Below are positions 1-9,804 of a stretch of 64,000 nucleotides of DNA, in pieces. Where the stretch lies: contig CM114275.1 of assembly GCA_050084515.1 (NCBI GenBank), positions 27,590,001 through 27,654,000 on the forward strand, given 5' to 3'. Position numbers and translations under genes: made by a program. The stretch is from Blasia pusilla. Lineage: Eukaryota > Marchantiophyta > Marchantiopsida > Blasiales. The notes under the pieces were generated by a model, which ran no database searches, had not been told where the DNA came from, and saw only the letters and a list, made by a program, of their open reading frames with translations. Numbering within the stretch: the stretch's first letter is position 1; each line of letters starts with the position of its first letter.

Positions 1-777
1 CTCATGGAAGAACTTACACTTTCTCGGATGCAACGTAGACCATGAGCTTTCAACCGCTCAAACACCATCTGCAAATGTATCTGATGCTCCTCCACCGTGT
101 TAGTGAACACTAAGATATCATCAATGTAACACCGAAACAAATCCAACCCTGCTAGGATCCTGTCCATCACTCTTTGAAACTTGGCAGGTGCATTCTTCAA
201 CCCAAAGGGTAAGAATTTCCACTGGTACAAACAATCCTTGCCATGAGAGTTGACACCCCAAAATGCTGTCTTGGCCTTGTCACTATCCCGAATCGGCAAT
301 TGATGGTATCTCGCCCGAAGATCCAAAGTCTTGAAAATCTTTGCCTGTCCCACCACATCAAAGATCTCTCGGTGTAGGCATGGCATACTTATCGGCCTTG
401 GTTTGCCGATTGATAGGACGGTAATCTCCACACATACGCCTATCCGTGTAGTTGCCATGCATATCCTTTTTAGCAGGCATGACAATGGCTGATGCATACT
501 CTCCATGCGACAACTCCACTAATCCAGCCTCCAAAAGGTCCAACGTCCTACTCTGAATCAGGTCCCTCTCCATATCACTATATCGGTAGGGACGACGGAA
601 GATTGGCGTATCACTATCCAAATCAATCCGTATACCGGGTCCAACCAAAGAACCCAACTCCTTCATGCTAAAGGCAAAACAACTCCTATAAGCACGTGGG
701 AACTGTGTCAAGCGTCGTTTCTCACCTCCCGTAAGCTTGGGCCCAAGTAATGGCTCCCAAGTCTCCTCCACTAGCAT
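1..777 (-). pseudogene. Ty3/gypsy reverse transcriptase, partial
   Basis: This is the N-terminal two thirds of a gypsy-type reverse transcriptase, which copies element RNA into DNA. Reading from 777 downwards there is the pre-RT region, a 'CGDYRPIN' motif and 'YAMPTPRDL'. A small frameshift follows near 358. The frame then stays open to base 1 and contains 'LDLRARYHQLPI', 'FWGVNSHGKDCLYQW', 'LPFGLKNAPAKFQR' and the catalytic YIDD at 131-120. The ORF start at 777 overlaps the end of the methyltransferase frame (771) in a different frame, so the original polyprotein has been broken here as well. The domain is cut by the window edge. Confidence 0.9.
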
Positions 778-2040
778 ACTAGAGGAGAGGGCGATGCCAT
801 TGGTCTCATAACCCCCTCACAAGATGATACACCCTTAGCTACACCATCATCCGAGCAAATAACTCCTCCACCAAAGATGAGCAACCAACTCCACATGCCC
901 ACCATTACATCCCATTTACTCCAAGGATGCAAAATACTACTCTCCTCGCCCCCAGCCGATGCCTCTACCGTCCCGGTAGCCATCGAGCTCATTACAAGGG
1001 GTGGAAGACCCACAGACATAGTCCGAAGTCGACGCTGCTCGGCCATACCAAGACTCAAAATCCAAGTCAAACAATTCAGGTCCATGGCCTGACCCAACAC
1101 ATGACGTCGTGAAGCCTCAGAAATAGAAGCAACCGCTGTCACGCCAGTAGTAAATCCCATCGCACGCTCTCTCTCATCAGCGTTAGGCTCCACCAACTGT
1201 CACATATGAGAATCCCATACAAGCCCCGGACCACCTTCCCTGTAGGCATGTGACGCGGGAAAACTCACAAATGTGGGTAGTGCCATCCTAGGCTGGCCCA
1301 CACGGTTCACCACTGCCATGGGTGACCGATCAATAACCCTCACCACTTGAGAAAGTCGCCCAGTATCCAAGATACTATCCACTTTAAGGCGAGGATCCCA
1401 CTGCACTGCATCATATGCTCGACGTAGAACCTCCCTAGGCAACAAGTTTGTCCACCACAAGCGTGGACGATGTGCACGCGAGCCAACTCGCGCTGCATCC
1501 AACAACACCGCTGGTCCAATCCAAGAGCGCACCTCATGAACACTCGCCATCATCCGGGTCCGAGTATCATCCAACAATGGAACATTCTCCAGAATGTAAG
1601 CTAGAGCACCTGCCTGATGAGCCTGAAGATGTCGTAACATCCGTAACATCTCCCAAAACAATCGAGACCTAGGGTCATGTAATCCCTCACCACGACCAGC
1701 ACGTGTATGACCCTGACATGGCCATCCAGCGATCACCAAATCCACAGGACCAATTCTCTCAAGGTCCTACGCCCCCAACAATGCAATGTGTGATGGTAAA
1801 GCACGCTGGTACCCACGAATAGCTGATGGCGGCAACAACTCAGGATATCTCCGCATCAACAGACCAATATGTCGGGATGAGACTCTCTGGGCCATCTCAT
1901 CTCGCTCCACATACACGTATCTCCCAAGACAGAATACCGGTCTGCAACATCGAGCCAAACCAGTGCTAATCCCACCAAAGAGATCTAACACACAAATGCC
2001 CTCCGGCGGATCTTTGTCATACAATGGGTGTAGTATCCAA
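771..2040 (-). pseudogene. C5-cytosine DNA methyltransferase domain embedded in retrotransposon pol
   Basis: Reading the minus strand, one frame from 2024 to 771 holds the C5-methyltransferase motifs in standard linear order. Motif I is 'LDLFGGISTGL' (about 1988-1956, AdoMet binding). Motif IV is 'GWPCQG' with the catalytic Cys codon at 1718-1716. Motif VI is 'ENV' at 1589-1581. Motif VIII is 'RPRLWW' at 1469-1452. The IX/X region has 'ERERAMGF' and 'HVLGQAMD' (1103-1080). About 330 residues cover only a catalytic domain with a target-recognition stretch of roughly 90 residues between VIII and IX. The frame is interrupted by just two stops, TAG at 1766-1764 and TGA at 1199-1197, with no frameshift inside. 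The linear order excludes the rearranged DRM type. The 'GRGEGLHDPRSRLFWE' stretch resembles DNMT3-type enzymes, but Q after PC is more like the DNMT1/bacterial type. Subfamily is therefore left open. Confidence 0.88.
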
Positions 2041-2289
2041 AGGGGATAACCAATCGGGCGTAAGTAGGAGTCCGCCGTGGGGCCTCCTCTTCCTCGTGAG
2101 GTATAATGACCTCACACCAAGCCTCCTCTGCACTAGGCGTCGGCCTCTGCCGTAGTGCACCGCTTTGAACTCCAAAGTGGCACATCCAACGATGAGGATG
2201 CCCTGCTGCAAAAATAGGGACCTCCTCTTCCTCCTCATGCGCAGGAGAATCCATAGAAGAAACATTACCCTCCAAAAGTCTCTGGCCAA

Positions 2290-2945
2290 GTGACTACTCC
2301 ACTAAAACCACCACAGATGCTAACATTTGTTGGGGAAGACCCTCTGGTCGAGCCCCAGAAATAAATCTCACAGAACTTGGCTCATACGTCCATCCCCAAA
2401 GCGCCAACCTGGTCTATAAGACTGTCTCGACCCCAGTAATCCATTTGAAAACCCATCGGGTACACATCGCTCCTCCAACTAGTACATCATATGACTCGGT
2501 TGATGTGACTACCGCAGATACTCCCAACGGGGAGCTATCGGTCGCATGATCTGGTCTCAATCATGCATAAAACTTCTCCCGTGTCATGAATTGAGACCTA
2601 TCATTGGCTCCTCCAAGTGATGTTTGAATCTGGAATGGGCAAGGCTCAAGCTCGACCTCCAAGTACCCAAACCAATACATGCCGCCTTTCCCAACATCAA
2701 AGGTTGGGCACCGAGTCTAACAAGACTCTGCCTGGTCTATACACTGTCCCCAGTAGGACTCACCAATCGGAAGATCCCACTCCGGTTGTCCAACATACAT
2801 ACACCAGGTGTAAGCCTCTCACGATCAATGGTGGCCGGGCCGGGTAATGCATCCATCTTCGCCGCCGCTTGCCAAGTAGCACGGTACTCAATGCTACTCG
2901 ACATAGAGGGTCGCTCCACCGCAACACCCTCATCCACCTCAACAC
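2290..2945 (-). pseudogene. Retropepsin-like protease remnant of the methyltransferase element
   Basis: Minus strand around 2723-2690 reads 'VLLDS', then after a one-base loss 'AQPLMLGKAA'. This is the active-site region of a gypsy retropepsin (D-S/T-G-A). The deletion falls exactly after the catalytic Asp-Ser. Downstream pieces in shifting frames, for example 'SYDVLVGGA' and 'SSVRFISGARPEG' at about 2500-2330, link the protease to the methyltransferase. Many stops and frame changes make the segment clearly non-functional. The link to the gag and pol on either side rests on order and strand. Confidence 0.6.
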
Positions 2946-3288
2946 GTGTAGCAAGAACACCCCACGTTCACACAACGTGGTCGCTAATCAAATACTGAGC
3001 TAAGTCAACTCCTAAAGCCATCGACTCGGGCCGTAAAACAACGGGGATCCTAACACCGAAGTTGCCATCCGCAATCGCATTGGATCTTTGCATCCGTGTC
3101 TACTACACGCGATGTAGATGCCTCGAGCCCCCACGCCGTCTCAATAGGCTGCGAGGAACCATGGATGGAGTCCTAAGCACCTCAGACAACAAGAATGATT
3201 GGGGAAGCCTAGCTCGCCTCCCAACCTCACCCCTCTGTGGGTCCAACTCCACAAGAGCACCACGTGGCTCGACGCCGAGTGGCTCCTC

Positions 3289-4821
3289 TCAGAATCGCAG
3301 ATGATGCCTTAACTCGGCCGCACTCGCCATATAAGAGAGATCATCCCTCCATAAGAGGTGGAAGCCCCGCTCCCGAACCTGATCTATCTTGGATACCGAC
3401 CATAGTAGGCAACCGCTCCAATCGCTCAATCTCGGCGCCATAGTCGATTTTTTGTCGTAGTGGTAGGGGTAGCCACCGTAGGCTCTCCAACCACCTGGTC
3501 CACCTCTACCACCCCTACCACCTCTACCACCTCGGCCTCTCGGAGCTACTCCACCACGGCCACGGCCTGATCTCAACTCGGATGAAGATCAAAGCAACGC
3601 TCTCGAGGATGACCTAGTCTCCCGCAATGATCACACCGAGTTGGGGCCGATCGAGGCCCATCCTCAGTCCGTCTCCCATCCTCTTGGGGACAAAACTTCC
3701 TAACATGATCACCTCCACATGTCCAACATGATCGTCCCTGCTGCGGGGCAGCAAATGAAGGCAATGGTCTCTGCACAAATGTCCCTCTAGGACTTGATCG
3801 AGGTCGTGTGTACCCCCCGCGACTCCCACTACTACTACCACCACCACTACTACGAGATTGTGAGGTGGGCGGCTGAACACGAGAAGTAGTAGTTGTATCC
3901 CTCTGAATGCGGATGTCACCACTCTCTCCTTCACCATGTTAAGCTCAATCTTCTCGAGATAGAGCAAACACATGGGTCAATGTGGGTGAATCATCACTCA
4001 TAAGAGTAGCATCACGCACCCTACGGCGCAAATATCCGCTCCAAGATCCCATACCAAAATCGGATCTTCGATCCTCGTTACACCCTAGGTAATGAAATCA
4101 AGCGCCGTGATACGCGTGTATGCCTCACGAAGACTCTCACCAGTCTTTCGCTCAAAGTCCTGAAGATTCTCAACTTCTCCGTCTTCACTCCTTGATAGTT
4201 CTTCTTCAACCTCTTGAAGAACTCTACAACCGGGCTAAACGACGGTGGGGCACTAGTACCTCCACTAGTACCCCCACTCCGGCTCGTACTCGTACCACTC
4301 AACGTCGGGCTGGCTGGCATAGTAGGAGCACTACTACCAATACCACCATGGGTGATAGACACATAGCCTGCAGACCAATATTGTCTCCATGCCTCAATCT
4401 CAGCAACATGGTCCTTCCTAAACTCATGGTAATCATCCATGGGTGGTCCTTCCAAGTGCTGAAACAACCCCTTCCAAGCCAAGAAGGGTGTAAACAACGT
4501 GGCGTTGCGCAACATCTGCATATCACACCACGTATCAAACTCCTGCATGAAGTCCTCCAACTCAATGGTACCCACTTTGCACGAGTATATCGCCGTGGGC
4601 CCTTCATGGCCCCATATCCACCGTCCATGTCCCAAATCAATGGAGCCGCAACACTCGATAACAACGAGAAGACTCGGTGTTTGGAACACCTCGCCCCTCC
4701 TCCTCTTCATCAACCGTCGGAAGTGGAAAAGGTAGCGATACCTAAATCCACTCTGTGGTGAAACCACCATCGCCCGCACCACGGTCCCCAACCGGACCAT
4801 CAAGCGACTCGTGATGACCAA
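3289..4821 (-). pseudogene. Gag of the methyltransferase-bearing gypsy element
   Basis: The first part (4821-4078) contains a capsid-like segment with 'FTPFLAWKGLFQHLEG' and 'EAWRQYWSAGY', followed by a Ser/Thr/Gly-rich linker and 'VEFFKRLKKNYQG'. After frame breaks, 3776-3573 encodes a zinc-knuckle pair typical of nucleocapsid: 'CWTCGGDHVRKFC' (C-x2-C-x4-H-x4-C) and 'CDHCGRLGHPRERC'. Immediately downstream (3576-3430) is an Arg-Gly-Gly rich box. These parts package the element RNA in family members. Three different frames are needed to read the region, so it is decayed. Confidence 0.8.
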
Positions 4822-6906
4822 CGCCGATGCCGCACCACCACCAAATTACCAAGTGACGCCGATGTCACTATACTATTCTAGCTCTACTAGCTATGGGTGT
4901 AGGCAACCTAACTTGTCATCACCACAAGAAGTCTCCCATAGTCTACTCGTCATCCCTCCAAACCTCACTACCGGTAGCACACAGGAGTAACACTACTCGA
5001 AATCGGCGTCAACCCTAACAATGGGCGCAAGCAAAAAGAAGCACGATGGAGGGGATCCAAACACAGAAATCCAACGACAACCCTCCAATCGCAAATGGAA
5101 ATCAAGATAACACAATCCACCAAACGTGGTGCCCTCGAATCCACAAAACCCACCACACAATTCTAACGCAATAGCTACTCCGGCCGGGTCGATGACGTGC
5201 TAGTCGAACTCAAAGACTGAAAATATCACTTGCATGGAGAGGCTACACCGCACTATGCGCTAGAGGTACATCAACCAAAACCTGAGATGCGAAAGCGCCT
5301 AACACATCTCGAACAAAGACCAAATGAGCTACAACAACAGACACCGGCATGGTTAAGAACTCGGCGATTAAGCGCCCTCAGCAGAATAGCCCAAAGATGG
5401 GTGACCAGTTATGCAAAACTCAAATCCCAAATCCTGCAAAAATTTCCTCACGCCCAAGCAAGCAAGCTTGCTTGCTTGCTCCTTGCTCCTTACTCCGCCT
5501 CTCACGCCCACTCGCCCCGAGCTACCACGAGTTGCCTCGAAGCCTCATAACGCCGAGACATGCCCCGTTCGCCACGCTTCGCCATGCTTCGCCATGCTTC
5601 GCTATGGAGAGAGGTCCAACCAGGGCGCCCCCAACAGGATAGGCGTCTCAAAAAATGAACGAGTCACCAACCAACCAGCCCCTCCGATCCGCTGTCCACC
5701 ATAGCCAGACCTTGAGCTAGTCCGCGAAATTTTGATCAGAAATTACTTCACAAATACGGGACCAAAATCAAATCTGTTTCAATCAGAATTCAATTGACCA
5801 CCATAGCTATCTCTCCACAAAAAATCAGCTACAACCGAGCTGTACTCCGAGCTAAAAATCAAACAAACTTGCTGTCCATACACCTCCAGAATCGCAAATC
5901 CGACAGCTCTTCCGCCAAGTTTCATGCACGCAGAAATCCGCAACGCTCCACACACTCGAGCAGATAGATTCACAAGAGATCACTATACGAGTAGCAACAG
6001 GAACCTCTCACCCGATCTGGATGAACTTCAACACAGCTTCCGCACTCCAAGCTCTCCACATCAGAAAATCGTCGAACACGAACCAGAATCTTCAATCCTT
6101 GATAACTTCCAACTCCCTTGACAAAATCCGGCGATCTAAAGCGCGTTGGAAAGATCTCAGCAAGGCGCTTCTTTCCCAACCAACCGCGCACTAGATTCAT
6201 ACCTCCAACATAGGCCACAAGCCACGAACATCCACGGTTGAGTACACAATCAGCCCTAACCAGATCCTACTGATCTACAATCGAAGCTACCATCGATCTA
6301 CTCCAGTTCTTTGAGTGAAATCCGTGAAAGAACTATTGTCATAAAACACGTTTACAATCACATACAATCGAGCCAAACCCACTCCACGATGGGAGAATCT
6401 AGGTCGAAGCTTGCGGGAAACACCATAGCCAAGAGCTCTACTCACTACCAAGGCTAACTCCCAACGCAACAGGCTCAACTCAAAGAACTGAGTGTTCTTT
6501 GAGGGCAAGCCACCTTATATCCTCCAACCTAAGAGCGGGTCCTACTGGGAAAGTCACCCCCAAGTGAGTAACTCCCAACCCTATGTATGGAACCGCATCT
6601 CTACATAAGGAATGGTCTCTACCAGCACACCATACTCTACGACATAATCCGTATGGTCATGACAATGGACAGAGGTCTATAGTAACATCAAGGAAAACTT
6701 CTTTGATAGCAGGTTGTTCCTCTTTAGAATCATCAATTTTGAAGCATGATGGTTTCCCTACCACGTAATACACCGTCCCTCCTCATGTATGTATTTGCCT
6801 AATCCTTGATATGAGACAATGTATCCACCAAATACCGATGTCGATGTCTTTGTAAGATGATCCATACTAGAGGAAATCCATTTTGAAACTTATCAAAACC
6901 CCAACA
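4822..6906 (-). other. Putative 5' LTR and leader of the methyltransferase element
   Basis: No protein gene is convincing here. On the minus strand the segment begins TGTTGGGG (6906), a usual LTR start. It has a TATA motif at about 6520-6513 and, 10-15 bases further on, a 10-bp inverted repeat (6479-6503). A 22-bp perfect palindrome centred on AAGCTT lies at 5456-5477, and short direct repeats of CGCCATGCTT at 5578-5600. I could not find the LTR end or a standard primer-binding site (no complement of initiator tRNA-Met), so LTR length is unknown. Confidence 0.5.
6511..6521 (-). promoter_or_regulatory. TATA motif in the putative LTR
   Basis: The minus strand reads GGATATAAGG. It sits about 385 bases inside the TGTTGGGG start and just upstream of an inverted repeat (CTCAAAGAAC / GTTCTTTGAG, 6479-6503). 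Initiation 25-30 bases downstream would place the hairpin at the very start of the transcript. Position and sequence fit an LTR promoter; activity is inferred. Confidence 0.45.
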
Positions 6907-7079
6907 ACGTGAAAAGCGGGTACTATGAACATAAAATTGTCAACTGTTCTATATCTACAAGTACTACACTTTTCCAAATGAATGCCATACTATGTACATG
7001 TCAAGTACTAAATTTGGAATGCAATCCTTTGCACATTTAAGGTACCAAAAAAGTCAAACTTATAGGAATTCATCCGGAG

Positions 7080-7124
7080 TAGACAAGATCATATGTAATC
7101 CGCTTGCTCGTAATCGGATTCAAA

Positions 7125-7197
<73 letters not shown>

Positions 7198-7433
7198 ACT
7201 AGTAACAATGTCGATTTGTAATCCGTCCTTAAACACTAGTAATCGGCTTGTAATCCGTTCCTAAACCCCTATAATTAACTTAAAATCCCCGGACTAATTT
7301 GACATACATTTCGCTCACGTCTCTTCTTCGCGCTCTTACGAGCATCCGTTCTAAATTAGCCGATTCGTAATGCACTACAAACCACTAATAGACAAGATCA
7401 TATGTAATCTGCTTGCTCGCAATCGGGTTCAAA

Positions 7434-7482
<49 letters not shown>

Positions 7483-7672
7483 CAACTAGTAACAATGTCG
7501 ATTTGTAAACCGTCCCTAAACACTAGTAATCGGCTTGTAATCCGTTCCTAAACACCTGTAATTAACTTAAAATCCCCGGACTAATTCGACATACATTTCA
7601 CTCATGTCTCTTCTTCGCGCTCTTACGAGCATCCGTTCTGAATTAGCCGATTCGTAATGCACTACAAACCAC
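7080..7672 (+). repeat. Tandem duplication of a ~300-bp unit with internal (TC)n tracts
   Basis: Unit 1 starts near 7080 ('gtagacaagatcatatgtaa') and unit 2 near 7389 with almost the same sequence. Each has a TC run (7126-7194 and 7435-7479), then 'aactagtaacaatgtcgatt', and ends at 'cgattcgtaatgcactacaa' (about 7380 and 7670). The Ser-Leu rich reading frames across the TC runs are artefacts. No gene is seen. Confidence 0.9.
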
Positions 7673-7990
7673 GAACCCTAATCGGACGAGTTGTATGCGC
7701 GGTCAAGCTCTGTCCACGGGGAGAGGTAGATGGACTCCGCGTCGTTCATCCGTTGTGCCTCACCAAAAACCATTTCCGTTCCCCCTCCCGATATACGATC
7801 TCCCCTTATGATCGAGCTACGCATCATGGGTGTGGAGCAACCGGAGCGGCTAAGATTAGTCACTAGTATAGGCGGCCTTCAATGCAAGGCCACAACTAAC
7901 TATGGCCTTCGGTCTTTTCTCATGGTGAATTATATATAGCATTGTCCAAAGTAGGAAAAAATTGCAATTAATTATTACAATAAGAAATGA

Positions 7991-8032
7991 CTAGTGGGCA
8001 GCCCGTGCCATGCACGGGAGTGAAAAGACTAA
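7991..8032 (+). mobile_element. Helitron-like 3' terminus
   Basis: A perfect 7-bp-arm hairpin CCCGTGC-cat-GCACGGG (8002-8018) is followed by exactly 10 bases and then CTAA (8029-8032) with T as the next base. This matches the Helitron 3'-end rule: a hairpin about 10-12 bases before CTRR, inserted between A and T. No Rep/helicase gene is near, so it would be a non-autonomous copy. The 5' TC end was not found. Confidence 0.5.
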
Positions 8033-9804
8033 TCATGTTGCACGCAAAATCTTTTTTTTACCGCCCAAAGCGAGGGAAATACTTTCATGCTGCCCGTAAA
8101 ATAGAAAAACATTTTCTTATTGCCCGATTGCCATATGTAAAATAGAGAAGTATTTACAAATAAAAAAACATTCTCCAATAATATTCATATCCTTTCAAAT
8201 AAAAAATATATTTCAAAAAAAATAATTCAATAAAATTAAATTCTAAACGAACCTTGCTAGCCATAGCATAGATGTGAGTGACCCCATTTGACCTTCGGCC
8301 CGACAATCATGAGGTCATACAAAGAAGCGTCCGTAGAAACAACTCTAAAAAGTCGTCCTCCGGCAGCTCCCTATGTTCCGCCCTATGTCTTTCCCTAAAC
8401 GGTATTCTGTCATCTTAAGTTCACATCACGACTCACCGAGACACGTTCGCGCCGCCCTAATACAGCGGCTTCAAGATAGAAGGACTCATGTAGCGAATTT
8501 CCGCGGAGGCATGCGTCCAAGACTCGACTAAGATAGCGGCACCTCGGATAAAGTGGGAGAGAGTCTGGTCAAGGTCGGCCAGACGCGTTGCGGTCCGAAA
8601 CCGTTAGCGGTCCATAATGGTGTTCCCTCCTACCGCCTGTCTACCGGCAGCCACCGGCAGCTCAGGTCCGATGACTCCTCGTCGCGCAGTGTCTCGACTC
8701 TCGAGCGCTTGGCTATGCTACTTCAGTTATGTGCTCGTGCAAGGCACGGGGGCGTTTAGGTGTCGTTGGAAAGCGGAGAGCACAGATCGGAAATGGGAAG
8801 GACAAAGAACGATTGGCGTGAGGCTTAGGAGGAAGAGGAGCAGGAGGAGAAAGCTATGGCACGCACCGAAGAGGAGAGGAGAAGGAGGAGGTGGAGGAAG
8901 GGGAGGAGCGGTGGATGAGCAGGAGAGGGCAAGTTCTTGCGGGAGAGGGAGAGCAGGTGCTTGTGGTGGGGTTGGTTCAAATGTAAAATCTTGGGGTAGG
9001 TTACGACAACTCTCGGAAGCGTTGAGCGAGGGAGTGCGGTGTGGATATTCTTTTGATGTGCTTGCCTTGCGGTGTGGCTTTCATTGTAGTTTTGATTTTC
9101 TCCGGGGAGCTTTGTTGTGCGGGACTGCGAATGTTGATTGGTGATGGCATGTTGGGATTTGGATTTTTGCGTCCATTGGAAGGGACGGAGGATTTTATGT
9201 GATGGTAACTTATGGTAGAATTGGGGTTTGGTGTTGGTAGTTGTAATTGGGGAGTGTTGTGGTGGTGGTCTACGACGGCATTTAGGTCTTAGGCTGGTTT
9301 GGTCGAGGTTTTGGAATCGGAGGGGTGAAACGGAGTCAGTTGCAACCGGATTCTTAGACATTAGAGCGGTTCACCTTTTGTGGAGCGAATTTGGAGAAAC
9401 AGCGTGCAATACTGAGATCTCCCATCATCGAATTGATGATTGGAATGCCTGAACGCCTGCTCCCTATAATTTGACCTAAGGTTCTCTGGGAGGGGGGTTG
9501 GAGGTTTGTTAGTGAGGAGCTAAGCGGCATTCTCTTTTCCCTCCGAGTAGTTTAAATCCACGCTGATAGGAGGTGTGTGGCATTCTGAACACCGTTGGGG
9601 TGCTTCACATTTTCATGCCTAAGATTCTGCTGCACAAGAGATGAAGTCTTCCACTTGTACTTGGTGACAGGGCAAGTTGCTACACGAGAAAGAAAAAATG
9701 TGGCTCGTGCAGAGCTGTAGGTCAGCAGCAGAGACCATAGGAGGGAGAGGATCTTTCGTTTTTCTTCCGTGTCTCTGATTTCAAAAGGCGTACCTGGTGA
9801 AAAC
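8033..9804 (+). other. Region upstream of the CCCH-protein gene
   Basis: 8033-8260 is AT-rich with no gene seen. From about 8430 the sequence becomes GC-rich and then purine-rich (8760-8950). A promoter or non-coding first exon(s) of the CCCH gene would be expected here. Open frames on both strands (for example 8617-9144 plus) have low-complexity, arginine/glycine-biased translations with no recognisable domain. An in-frame TAG at 9718 precedes the chosen ATG at 9805. Confidence 0.4.

Larger units (their letters stand above)
1..6906 (-). mobile_element. Ty3/gypsy-type LTR retrotransposon carrying a DNA methyltransferase domain, 5' part
   Basis: On the minus strand the order is: LTR-like start (TGTTGGGG at 6906-6899), leader, gag with zinc knuckles (4821-3573), RGG-rich stretch, retropepsin remnant (about 2717), C5-cytosine methyltransferase (2024-1080), then reverse transcriptase running off the left edge. 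RNase H, integrase and the 3' LTR would lie outside the window. Several frameshifts and in-frame stops show that this copy is dead. Methyltransferase genes inside retrotransposons have been reported from dinoflagellates and charophyte algae; this element looks like a plant-lineage example of the same idea. The 3' boundary of the 5' LTR and the primer-binding site could not be identified. Confidence 0.85.

Noticed and set aside
1200-1745. Methyltransferase ORF as an independent host gene or bacterial contamination
   Set aside because: It is on the same strand and in order between the retropepsin and RT of one element, with no own start, introns or promoter.
6992-7264. ORF with long Ser-Leu run
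   Set aside because: Produced by the (TC)n microsatellite; the same applies to frames at 55585-55924.
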